Source of the DNA: [Phormidium] sp. LEGE 05292
GTDB taxonomy: Bacteria; Cyanobacteriota; Cyanobacteriia; Cyanobacteriales; Aerosakkonemataceae
DNA length: 64,000 bases
Reading direction: 5' to 3'
Assembly (NCBI RefSeq): GCF_015207735.1
Contig: NZ_JADEWG010000005.1
Span: 1 to 64,000, forward strand
Of this stretch, positions 26,519 to 34,766 are shown piece after piece. The notes beneath the pieces are model-generated. The model was not told where the DNA came from and ran no database searches. It worked only from the letters and a program-made list of their open reading frames with translations. Position numbers and translations under genes: made by a program. Within the stretch, counting starts at the first letter, position 1. Each line of letters begins with the position of its first letter.

Positions 26519-27139
26519 ATGAATCTGAAACTGCGAATTCTTGCATCATTTAACTGTCTGTTACCAATTGCTACTTTTACTCTAATTACAGCTACAAAGA
26601 CTGTGGAAGCACAAACAACAGCTTTAGATTGTTTAAAAGAAGCAGCAAACTATTTTGATTCGGCAATTTTTGGTAGCTCAATTACCAAGGAAAAAGCAGC
26701 AAACTTAGCGGCAGAATTATGTCGAGAATACCAAACTCCAGAAACTTTAACTTGTGCTAAGGAGGCTCATAAATTTTTTGATGGTGCTTTATTTGGTAAT
26801 TTCAGTAATGAGGAGAGAAAAGAGCGATCGCTAACGTTAGCAGTAGAATTATGTAAGATAGCGGGAACTAAGCAAAGTGTAACTTGTGCAAAAGAAGCAC
26901 AAAGCTTTTTGGATAGTACTTTTTTTGGGATTTTGAATAATCAGGAAAAGTCTGAGCGATCGACAACTTTAGCTGTAGACTTATGTAGAATTGGCGGTAC
27001 AAATGAAGCCGTAACTTGTGTTAAAAAAGCATATCCCGAATTTGATCGAGTTCTATCTGGTTCAGATTTAAGCATGAATGAAAGACGAATGCAAGCTGTA
27101 GAAAGAGCAGTTGAATTTTGTCGTCAAGGAGATTGGTAG
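26519..27139 (+). CDS. Secreted protein of four cysteine-paired helical repeats
   Basis: The 206-residue product has a signal peptide ending near V-E-A-Q (about residue 32). Four tandem units of about 42 residues follow, each with one cysteine at the start (C38, C79, C123, C167) in C-(A/L/V)-K-E-A and one at the end (C68, C112, C156, C201) in A-(V/A)-(E/D)-L-C or V-E-F-C. The three inner spacings are 33-34 residues. Each unit has F-D-(S/G)-X-(I/L/F)-F-G. This suggests helical hairpins each closed by a disulfide in the periplasm. I do not recognise the family. Confidence 0.75.
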   Translation: MNLKLRILASFNCLLPIATFTLITATKTVEAQTTALDCLKEAANYFDSAIFGSSITKEKAANLAAELCREYQTPETLTCAKEAHKFFDGALFGNFSNEERKERSLTLAVELCKIAGTKQSVTCAKEAQSFLDSTFFGILNNQEKSERSTTLAVDLCRIGGTNEAVTCVKKAYPEFDRVLSGSDLSMNERRMQAVERAVEFCRQGDW

Positions 27140-27143
27140 TAGT

Positions 27144-27176
27144 AGAAGGCAGAAGGCAGAAGGCAGAAGGCAGAAG
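27144..27176. repeat. AGAAGGC heptamer repeat
   Basis: Four and a half perfect copies of AGAAGGC directly after the upstream stop. The same heptamer is expanded at 41049-41246. Confidence 0.85.
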
Positions 27177-27235
27177 TTAAGAAAAACAATGATTTGGTGC
27201 TTTTTATGTTCTAACCTTTACTTCGCTTGCTATCA

Positions 27236-27730
27236 TTATTCGTTTTCATACAAGTCTTTATGTTTTTGTAAAAGCTGTAAATATTTATCATTGGTTTTTG
27301 CCAATATCCATTTTTCTTTAAATATTGCCGCAGATTCAGCTTTTACTGGATCGACTTCATTGGGGAGGATATTTTTTCTCGCTTCTAATTGAGCTTCTGT
27401 AGTACTTTCTTTTTGCGGATTTTTCTGATACTTTCTGCCACTTTTATGATTAGCATATCGGCGAGAGCGAGTGTAACCCATTTGGAGAAACTTTCGCGCC
27501 ATATCTGCACCAACAAAATCATCTTGTTCCAAATAGTCAAGGAACATTTGGTAGATTTTTTCGCTGGATTCTTTGGCAATTTCTGGAGTTTTGAAGCGCC
27601 AATAGGGAAGAATTTCTGATTTATAAGGTTCCACTAAAAGCACTCCTTGTTCGCCTTTACCAACTCGGTAAAGTTCGGGGGAGGAGCGAAAATTGAGGTT
27701 TTTAAAATCCAAATTATAATCAAAAGCCAT
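27236..27730 (-). CDS. DUF4385 family protein
   Basis: The product of about 164 residues has F-R-S-S-P-E-L-Y-R-V-G-K-G-E-Q-G and V-E-P-Y-K-S-E-I-L-P-Y-W-R-F, then A-R-K-F-L-Q-M-G-Y-T-R-S-R-R-Y-A-N-H-K-S-G. These fit DUF4385. Function is unknown. I choose the ATG at 27730, with AGGTG seven bases before it; a GTG at 27739 would add three residues. It is convergent with the secreted repeat protein. Confidence 0.78.
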   Translation of the reverse strand: MAFDYNLDFKNLNFRSSPELYRVGKGEQGVLLVEPYKSEILPYWRFKTPEIAKESSEKIYQMFLDYLEQDDFVGADMARKFLQMGYTRSRRYANHKSGRKYQKNPQKESTTEAQLEARKNILPNEVDPVKAESAAIFKEKWILAKTNDKYLQLLQKHKDLYENE

Positions 27731-27894
27731 TATTTTCACCTATTCCAAAAGTTGAATTTTTATTTATTTGCGGAGTGCGATCGCTATCATTCCCGTATAT
27801 CACTAATCAATGATAACCAAATTTGTTAAAAATAGCCAAAAGTGCGATAATTAAATATGTTTGAAAATTACCGATCGTCAGCTACTAAGCAAAC

Positions 27895-28236
27895 ATGACT
27901 ATTCAACCGATAATCTCCGAACATATTGAAATAACTCCTGGTGTTTGTGGCGGTAAACCTCGTATTGCCGGACATCGAATTAAAGTGCAGGATATTGTTA
28001 TTTGGCACGAACGAATGGGAATGTCTCCCGATGAAATTGTATCGCAATATCCTACAATTACTTTGGCTGATGTGTATGCTGCTTTGGCATATTATCACGA
28101 TCACCTACAAGAAATTAGACAACAAATAGAAGAAGGTGAAGCCTTTGCTAGAGAGATGGAGGCTAAAACTCCGTCTTTACTTCGACAAAAATTAAGGGAT
28201 CGAAATGACACAAACGATTCGATTTCACTTGGATGA
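27895..28236 (+). CDS. DUF433 antitoxin-like protein
   Basis: The 113-residue product has the DUF433 core, T-P-G-V-C-G-G-K-P-R-I-A-G-H-R-I and M-S-P-D-E-I-V-S-Q-Y-P-T-I-T-L-A-D-V-Y-A-A-L-A-Y-Y. This is a winged-helix-like fold usually found in toxin-antitoxin pairs as the DNA-binding antitoxin. Its 3' end overlaps the next gene by 32 bp, a sign of tight coupling. It likely autoregulates the pair. Confidence 0.85.
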   Translation: MTIQPIISEHIEITPGVCGGKPRIAGHRIKVQDIVIWHERMGMSPDEIVSQYPTITLADVYAALAYYHDHLQEIRQQIEEGEAFAREMEAKTPSLLRQKLRDRNDTNDSISLG

Positions 28237-28540
28237 AAATGTTAATAGTGCGATTGCAGATGGTTTACGAAGGCGTGGTATTAATGTAACAACTTCGCCA
28301 GAAGCAGGACTGATCGGCGCTTCTGATGAGGAACAACTAACATTTGCCTTGTCCCAAAGTCGGGTAATTTTTACTCAGGACGATGATTTTCTACGGCTTC
28401 ATCAAGCTGGAATTGAACATTCTGGCATTACATACTGTAAGCAAAATAGCCGATCAATTGGGGATATTTTGCGCTTTTTAATTTTAATTTGGGAGTGTCT
28501 TGAAGCGGAGGAAATGCGCGATCGCGTGGAATTTATTTGA
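28205..28540 (+). CDS. DUF5615 PIN-like toxin candidate
   Basis: The 111-residue product starts I-R-F-H-L-D-E-N-V and has V-I-F-T-Q-D-D-D-F-L-R-L, the two acidic clusters of DUF5615, a PIN-like nuclease family. Members usually follow DUF433 genes, as here. It probably cleaves RNA when the partner is absent; this is inferred from the family, not shown by the sequence. Confidence 0.85.
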   Translation: MTQTIRFHLDENVNSAIADGLRRRGINVTTSPEAGLIGASDEEQLTFALSQSRVIFTQDDDFLRLHQAGIEHSGITYCKQNSRSIGDILRFLILIWECLEAEEMRDRVEFI

Positions 28541-28558
28541 GGAGTACTTTATTAATAA

Positions 28559-30004
28559 CTACCCAGCTAAGGGAAAAGCAGCAGCAAGTGTCCAACCAAA
28601 AAATAAAGTGCTTCCTAAAGCATAAGTCCAAGCATCGTTAACTTGAGCCGCAGCAAAAGCAAGAACTCCGAAAACTAGGGGAAAGATTGGCAATAAAAGA
28701 TAGATAAAGCTGAGTGATGGTACTAGGGAAACTGCTACAATTAAACCTGTAATTAAGAGAATACTTTGGCAAAACCACCAAGCTAATCGTTTACCTGTCC
28801 CTACATTTTGTTGTACGATTTCAGATGCTAAAAACCAAGGTAAACAAGCTAAAGAAAGTATAGGCCAAACTAACAAACGTGAAGGAATTAACCACCATTG
28901 TAACCAGACTACTTGCGCCATTGCACCAAAAGCAAGCCAAAGTAGTGCAAATAGTCCTAAACCCAAGTATAAATTTTGTATTTTAGGACGGGGAAATTTC
29001 CAGATAGTAATTATCCAAATTGTACCTGCTAAAAAGAACCAAACACCCAAAGCGCCGCCTACTGATAAACCGCCTAAACTTTGCAGTTCGATCGCACTAT
29101 CCAAAGCAGAAAGCAAACCACTCGCCACAAAAGGTGCGACCAACAACCCCGCAAAACTTCTCAACCAAGCGACTTTTTGATGATTATTATTAAAATTGAA
29201 TTTTGGAGCAATTGCAGCTAATAAAATTAACCATCCTAATAAGTGCAAACCATAAAAAATCATTCTGCGATCGAGATAATTACTATTACTTTGCAACCCA
29301 AAAGTTGCATCTAACCATTTAAGCGCTGCTTGGTGACTCTCATCCCGAAACAAAATTGTAATATGTTCGGCATTGGGAACAATAATTAATTCTCGTCCCT
29401 TTCCCGTCGCCAAATTTTGATTTTCTCCCCCCGCTGCTTGCAACAATTTCTCTGCATTCGCCACAAAACCCGGTTCCCAACTACCCGCTTGAAGCTGAAG
29501 GTTGCGCGGTGTCGCAGGTGTCACCCCTCTACCTGTGGGAGAAACCGCCACCGTCGCCGCAAAATTTTGAGAATCTTTAATTGCAGCAGAAATTACTGCG
29601 CTGCTACCCATAGAATGACCCAAGGAAGCTAAACGCGACGCATCTATTTGGGGTTGTTCCAACAAAACAGCAGTCGCAACATCAATATATTCTTGAAGTG
29701 AACCAAATTTTAACGGTGTGGCATTAGCACCATGACCACCAAAATCCCACAATAATACACCATATCCGGCGTGCGCTAATGTGTGCGCGTAACCTAACAT
29801 TAACTGTTTAGAACCTGCGAAACCATGCGCCACCAAAACACCAGGAATTTTGTCTTGGTTTTTCGGCGCAACGTATAGCATGGGTACGTTATCACGGGAA
29901 AAAGAACGCACTAGTAGTCCATTTTGTGCAGTCGCTACACCCCACCAAGAAAAGGCAATCAATAATAGAGCAATTGTTAGTAAAAATATACGTTTGCGAT
30001 TCAT
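28559..30004 (-). CDS. Membrane-anchored alpha/beta hydrolase with multi-helix C-terminus
   Basis: From M-N-R-K-R-I-F-L-L (30004) the product has 481 residues: an N-terminal membrane helix, then a hydrolase domain with V-L-V-A-H-G-F-A-G-S, nucleophile G-H-S-M-G-S-S and catalytic His in N-A-E-H-I-T. About six or seven hydrophobic helices fill residues 245-475. The start has AGGGA upstream; a longer reading to 30166 would overlap the divergent neighbour and lacks hydrophobic logic. The hydrolase domain is likely periplasmic. Substrate unknown. Confidence 0.82.
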   Translation of the reverse strand: MNRKRIFLLTIALLLIAFSWWGVATAQNGLLVRSFSRDNVPMLYVAPKNQDKIPGVLVAHGFAGSKQLMLGYAHTLAHAGYGVLLWDFGGHGANATPLKFGSLQEYIDVATAVLLEQPQIDASRLASLGHSMGSSAVISAAIKDSQNFAATVAVSPTGRGVTPATPRNLQLQAGSWEPGFVANAEKLLQAAGGENQNLATGKGRELIIVPNAEHITILFRDESHQAALKWLDATFGLQSNSNYLDRRMIFYGLHLLGWLILLAAIAPKFNFNNNHQKVAWLRSFAGLLVAPFVASGLLSALDSAIELQSLGGLSVGGALGVWFFLAGTIWIITIWKFPRPKIQNLYLGLGLFALLWLAFGAMAQVVWLQWWLIPSRLLVWPILSLACLPWFLASEIVQQNVGTGKRLAWWFCQSILLITGLIVAVSLVPSLSFIYLLLPIFPLVFGVLAFAAAQVNDAWTYALGSTLFFGWTLAAAFPLAG

Positions 30005-30062
30005 CCAAATTTCCCTAGTAGAGTTATTCTTATTCAAAAAGATAGCTGATTGAGGCAAAGCA

Positions 30063-32219
30063 ATGACTAGTTTTAGTATCAGCGATGAACTGCTGTTTCG
30101 CCTGGAAGAACCGGGTGCGATCGAAACTTGTTGTCTGCAAAGTGCGATCGGTAAAAAATTACCCAATGCTCTCTACGTACACATTTCGGCAATTGAAAAA
30201 CTCGACCCTTTATTGCGTCTTCATTACGATCGTTTCCTCTTGATAGTAGGCACACAAATTGACCAAGCAAACATAGTTAAATTTCACACAAACGAATCAA
30301 AAATATCTTTCCTATATTATCCTGAATTTGACACAGATCCCCATCCCGCTTTACACACTAGTATCCAAGTTGACTTAAAAGATAACAGCATTAACTATCG
30401 CAATTATTTTACTGCTGATAATCCGCCAATTCTCCACCGCAAAGAAACTTTTGTTACAGCAGAATATCCTAATTACGCAGAATTTGCCGAATTGACTCGC
30501 CAAGAACAAATATTAGGACTTCTTGACAAAACCAATTTTATTGGCACGCTCAAAGGTTGGCAGCAATGTTTAGACGAAAAAGGTGTAGAAATTCGCAACC
30601 ATCGCCTTTTTATTATTACAGAATACGGCGAAGAATTAGAATTTTCTGATTTGAATTTTTCTAAAAATTTTAATCATCCATCCCCAGTTACCTTTCCCCC
30701 CCAAATTCAACGCCACCGAGCCGCAATGATGCGCCGAGATATTTCTCGTCCGGTACGTTTAGCTTTAGAAGCAAACATATTTAATCAAGATACCACCTTT
30801 TTTGATTATGGTTGCGGTTATGGCGGTGATGTTAAACGCATTGCCGAAAATGGTTTTATCAGCAATGGATGGGACCCGTATTACTTTCCAGATAATCCGA
30901 TAATTCCCGCCGATATCGTCAATATTGGCTATGTAATTAATGTCATTGAATGTCAAAAGGAACGGCGAGAAGCTTTACTCAAAGCTTGGGAATTAACTAA
31001 ACAAGTTTTAGTTGTTTCTGCACAGGTGTTAATTGATGATGAAAGGCGCGGTCAAGTTGCATATAGCGATGGATTTATTACTCGCAAAAATACGTTTCAG
31101 AAGTATTACCAACAAGAAGAATTAAAAGTTTATATTGACCAAGTTTTAGAAGTAGATTCTATTCCCATTGCTTTAGGAATTTACTTTGTTTTCCGCGATC
31201 CAACTCAAGCAGAAGCTTTTCGTGCTTCCCGTTGTCGATCGCGCCTCTCCACACCCAGAGTTAAATACATAGATAAACGCTTTGAAGACTATCAAGAATT
31301 ACTTCAACCTTTAATGGCATTTGTCACCGAAAGAGGTCGTCTTCCCTTACCAGGAGAATTCCCCCAAGAAACCGAATTAAAAGCTGAATTCGGCAGAATT
31401 AGTCGTGCTTTTCAAGTAATTTTACAAGCTACCGATCGACAGGAGTGGGATATGATTACCGAAAAACGTTACTCAGATTTACTACTTTATCTAGCACTAC
31501 AGAATTTTAATGAACCTCATAAATTAAAAGATATCCCTCCAGTTATTCAAAGGGATATCAAAGGACTTTTTGGTAGTTATAGAAAAGCCAAAGAAACCGC
31601 AGAAGGAATGTTATTTAGTATAGGAAATTTAAGCATTATAGCTAAATGCTGTGAAGCTAGTAACATCGGTAGTAAACGCGCTCATGCTCTGTATGTTCAT
31701 GTTTCCGCTTTGCCAGAAATCGACTATCGTTTGAGAATTTACGAAGGCTGCGCTAGCAGAACTCTTGGTCGCATGGATGGCGCAACTTTAATCAAATTTC
31801 ATACCAAAATACCCAAAATTTCCTATTTATTTTATCCCAATTTTGATACAGATCCCCATCCAGCTTTACACACTAGTATGCACATTGATTTAAGAGATTT
31901 GCACGTTAGTTATCGTGATTATGCTGATTCAAATGATCCTCCACTTTGGCATCGAAAAGAAACAGTTTTAACTCCTGATTATCCTGATTATGAAAAGTTT
32001 GTCAAACTCAGCCAACAAGAAGAAAATTGGGGATTATTTGATGATTTAAATAGTATTAGAACGCTTAAAAGTTGGCAACGTTGTTTAGAAGAACATTGTG
32101 CTGAAATTCGCAATTATCGATTGTATTGGCAGAAAGATGCTGACCCTTATCGGTTAAAGTTGGCGCAAGCAGCTAAAGAGGCGCGTTATCGAAAAACCAG
32201 GGGAAAAGATAAAGTATAA
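30063..32219 (+). CDS. DNA phosphorothioation-associated putative methyltransferase
   Basis: The 718-residue product has a central SAM-methyltransferase domain (about 220-400; motif I F-D-Y-G-C-G-Y-G-G-D at 247-256, then W-D-P-Y-Y, G-Y-V-I-N-V-I-E). A linker with L-M-A-F-V-T-E-R-G-R-L-P follows. Residues 11-183 and 516-688 are two copies of one domain: both contain A-L-Y-V-H-(I/V)-S-A, (V/I)-K-F-H-T, F-D-T-D-P-H-P-A-L-H-T-S, L-H/W-H-R-K-E-T and R-L-F/Y. The family is linked to Dnd DNA sulfur modification in other genomes, but no dndB-E or dpt gene is in this window. Its target is not established. Confidence 0.85.
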   Translation: MTSFSISDELLFRLEEPGAIETCCLQSAIGKKLPNALYVHISAIEKLDPLLRLHYDRFLLIVGTQIDQANIVKFHTNESKISFLYYPEFDTDPHPALHTSIQVDLKDNSINYRNYFTADNPPILHRKETFVTAEYPNYAEFAELTRQEQILGLLDKTNFIGTLKGWQQCLDEKGVEIRNHRLFIITEYGEELEFSDLNFSKNFNHPSPVTFPPQIQRHRAAMMRRDISRPVRLALEANIFNQDTTFFDYGCGYGGDVKRIAENGFISNGWDPYYFPDNPIIPADIVNIGYVINVIECQKERREALLKAWELTKQVLVVSAQVLIDDERRGQVAYSDGFITRKNTFQKYYQQEELKVYIDQVLEVDSIPIALGIYFVFRDPTQAEAFRASRCRSRLSTPRVKYIDKRFEDYQELLQPLMAFVTERGRLPLPGEFPQETELKAEFGRISRAFQVILQATDRQEWDMITEKRYSDLLLYLALQNFNEPHKLKDIPPVIQRDIKGLFGSYRKAKETAEGMLFSIGNLSIIAKCCEASNIGSKRAHALYVHVSALPEIDYRLRIYEGCASRTLGRMDGATLIKFHTKIPKISYLFYPNFDTDPHPALHTSMHIDLRDLHVSYRDYADSNDPPLWHRKETVLTPDYPDYEKFVKLSQQEENWGLFDDLNSIRTLKSWQRCLEEHCAEIRNYRLYWQKDADPYRLKLAQAAKEARYRKTRGKDKV

Positions 32220-32455
32220 AATCACATTTGGTTAAAATTTTACATACAGAGCAATGTATTGTGCTAGAACATGGTGTAAGAAAGCTACCAGGAAATAAAA
32301 TTTTTACAGTTAGCCCAAATAGCGAGATAATAGAGATATGCTTTTTGGGGCATCTTACTTATTTAAGACTCATCAATTTACACAGCAAAATTTTTCAATC
32401 TGATTCAATTATTTGGTTTACTGAATTTCATTGCCTCAAAAATTCATAGTTAATT

Positions 32456-34177
32456 ATGAAATTAAAAACTAAAACTCTGTTAACAGTTGCTCTCACACTA
32501 GCTGGATTAATTAGTGTATTATACACTGTTTCATCAACTATTTTACTAGGAAGCCTTGCTCAAGCAGAAAAGGAAAGTAGCCATCAGACAGTGGAAGGAG
32601 TTTTAAACATCTTCACTCAAAATCAGGAAAACTTCAGTTCTCGCTATGATGATTGGTCTGCTTGGGATGATACTTACACTTTTATCAATGATGGCAATAA
32701 GCGTTACATAGAATCCAATCTTGTCCCAGCACAATTAGCCAACTTAAAAGTAAATTTAGTGTTATTTATTAATAAGTCAGGGCAGCAAATATTTGGCACA
32801 ACTTTTAATATTTCAGAGCGAAAACTGCAACCAGTTCCCCAAGACTTCAATCAACATTTAACTCCAAATAGCTTATTAGTTAAGCATCAAAATAGCAATA
32901 GCCAATTAAATGGCATCCTTATTGTCAATCAGATGCCAATGCTAATTACCTCTAAGCCAATTTTAACCAGTGAAGGTCTAGGCCCGATCCGAGGAACTCT
33001 CATATTTGGTCGTTATTTAGATCAAGACAATATCAAAAAATTGTCACAAATATCACGGCTACCTTTGACAATTCAGAATTACAATGACCCACAAATGGCA
33101 AGTGATTTCCAAACAGCACGTTCTTTTTTGTCTCAGGAAAAGTCGATTTGGGTGCAGCCACTCAACCAAGAAACTATGGGTGGATATGCACTATTAAAGG
33201 ATATCTATGGTCAACCAGCACTACTGTTGCGGGTAGATATTCCCCGCACAACTTATCAACAAGCGAAAACTAGTCAGCTTTATTTAATTATTTCTTTAGT
33301 GATAGTAGGAATAGTTTTTACTGGTGTAACGTTATTACTTTTAGAAAGATTGGTTCTCCGTCGCTTAATCAACCTGAGTCGGGAAGTAAAAAATATTGGT
33401 ACAACAGGAGATTTATCCCGACGTATTTCAGTTGTGGGAAAAGATGAGTTATCTAGTTTATCTGAGTCAATTAATTGGATGTTGCTAACTTTGGAAAATT
33501 TATTAAAAGATTTGCGTTCAGAACGGGAAAAATCTGAACGCTTGTTACTGAATATATTACCTTCTCCGATCGCCGATCGCTTGAAACAAGAAGAAAGTAA
33601 TATTGCTGATTCTTTTGGCGAAGTTACGGTTTTATTTGCTGATATTGTCGGCTTTACTAAACTTTCCGCACGGATCAGTCCCCAGGAATTAGTTGATTTA
33701 CTCAACCACATATTTTCGATGTTTGACAAATTAGCTGAAATTCATCAACTAGAGAAGATAAAAACAATTGGAGATGCCTATATGGTAGCAGCCGGAATTC
33801 CCCACCATCGAGTAGATCATGCAGAAGCGATCGCAGATATGGCGCTTGATATGTTGCAAGCACTAAAGCAGTTTAATAAAGAAACCAATCAAGATTTCAA
33901 TATCAGAATTGGGGTGAATACTGGGCCAGTAATAGCTGGAGTAATTGGCACCAAAAAATTTATTTATGACCTTTGGGGAGACACAGTTAATATTGCTAGT
34001 CGCATGGAATCTCAGGGGATTCCAGGTTATGTTCAAGTTACAGAAAATACCTACGATATTTTAAAAGAAAAGTATTTGTTTCGAGAACGTGGTTTAATAC
34101 ATATTAAAGGTAAGGGAGATATGCTAACTTACCTACTTATGGGAAAAAAATTAGTTGAATTGATGAAAATATCATAA
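32456..34177 (+). CDS. Membrane adenylate cyclase, CHASE4-HAMP-class III cyclase
   Basis: The 573-residue product has a first membrane helix (about 8-33), a CHASE4-like periplasmic sensor (S-R-Y-D-D-W-S-A-W-D-D-T-Y), a second helix (about 275-298), HAMP and a class III cyclase domain (about 385-560). Catalytic features are L-F-A-D-I-V-G-F for metal, K-T-I-G-D-A-Y-M with the base-selecting lysine, D-L-W-G-D-T-V-N with the paired aspartate, and N-I-A-S-R-M. The Lys/Asp pair predicts ATP, so the product is cAMP. The sensed ligand is unknown. Confidence 0.93.
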   Translation: MKLKTKTLLTVALTLAGLISVLYTVSSTILLGSLAQAEKESSHQTVEGVLNIFTQNQENFSSRYDDWSAWDDTYTFINDGNKRYIESNLVPAQLANLKVNLVLFINKSGQQIFGTTFNISERKLQPVPQDFNQHLTPNSLLVKHQNSNSQLNGILIVNQMPMLITSKPILTSEGLGPIRGTLIFGRYLDQDNIKKLSQISRLPLTIQNYNDPQMASDFQTARSFLSQEKSIWVQPLNQETMGGYALLKDIYGQPALLLRVDIPRTTYQQAKTSQLYLIISLVIVGIVFTGVTLLLLERLVLRRLINLSREVKNIGTTGDLSRRISVVGKDELSSLSESINWMLLTLENLLKDLRSEREKSERLLLNILPSPIADRLKQEESNIADSFGEVTVLFADIVGFTKLSARISPQELVDLLNHIFSMFDKLAEIHQLEKIKTIGDAYMVAAGIPHHRVDHAEAIADMALDMLQALKQFNKETNQDFNIRIGVNTGPVIAGVIGTKKFIYDLWGDTVNIASRMESQGIPGYVQVTENTYDILKEKYLFRERGLIHIKGKGDMLTYLLMGKKLVELMKIS

Positions 34178-34750
34178 TAAAGCCTTTTTATTTAAAATAA
34201 TCCAATGCTCAATTCCCTTTTTTGTGGGTTGTCCTGATGCGGTAAAAGTCCAAATTTCTCTTTTATTTTGCGGGCCGTAACTAATATGAATGGGGCGTTC
34301 TGAACCATAAAAATAAAGTGAATCAAAGGGCAATTTTTGTGCTAAAATCCAGTCGATAACGCGATCGCTCTCTTCCCCCCAAATCAAAAAATCGCAAGCA
34401 GCACCCAACCTCTGACAATAATACTTCCCATTTTTATTAATTTCATGAGCTATATGCTGGTCAATTTCCGGCGCAACTCGACCGTTTTTTAAACCTGTTT
34501 CTGGGTCTTTTTTGGCTAAATATTTTTTCAAATCTTTTGAGCAAAAACCGTAAGTAAGACGAAACTTTTCTACTCCAAAATAATCTATAATTGGCTCTAA
34601 AATAAACTGTGTTAAAGCATCTATCGCAGGTAATGTTTCTGCTAAGTTTTCGGGAAAAGGATTGATTTTATCGGCGTATTTCTGATAAGTTTGTGTACAA
34701 GTACAAAACTCTTCGAGAGTGAGGTATTTTCCTAGTTTAACTTCTTTCAT
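34172..34750 (-). CDS. Peptidase M15/Hedgehog-fold-like protein, possibly inactive
   Basis: The product of about 192 residues starts at M-K-E-V-K-L-G-K (34750); an upstream ATG at 34768 is possible. The pattern Y-L-T-L-E-E-F, L-T-Y-G-F-C-S, R-L-G-A-A-C-D-F and P-I-H-I-S-Y-G resembles the M15 zinc-peptidase fold. Asp and the last His are kept, but the first zinc ligand appears as Gln (Y-C-Q-R-L-G). No signal peptide is present. Its stop overlaps the cyclase stop by 6 bp. Function is uncertain. Confidence 0.5.
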   Translation of the reverse strand: MKEVKLGKYLTLEEFCTCTQTYQKYADKINPFPENLAETLPAIDALTQFILEPIIDYFGVEKFRLTYGFCSKDLKKYLAKKDPETGLKNGRVAPEIDQHIAHEINKNGKYYCQRLGAACDFLIWGEESDRVIDWILAQKLPFDSLYFYGSERPIHISYGPQNKREIWTFTASGQPTKKGIEHWIILNKKALL

Positions 34751-34766
34751 ATCTTTAGAAATTAAC

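Noticed and set aside
30005..30166. 54-residue N-terminal extension of the membrane hydrolase
   Set aside because: The downstream ATG has a ribosome-binding site and is followed by a membrane helix; the extension overlaps the divergent gene.
32228..32449. 73-residue plus-strand frame before the cyclase
   Set aside because: No ribosome-binding site or recognisable motif; likely chance in AT-rich leader DNA, though it cannot be fully excluded.
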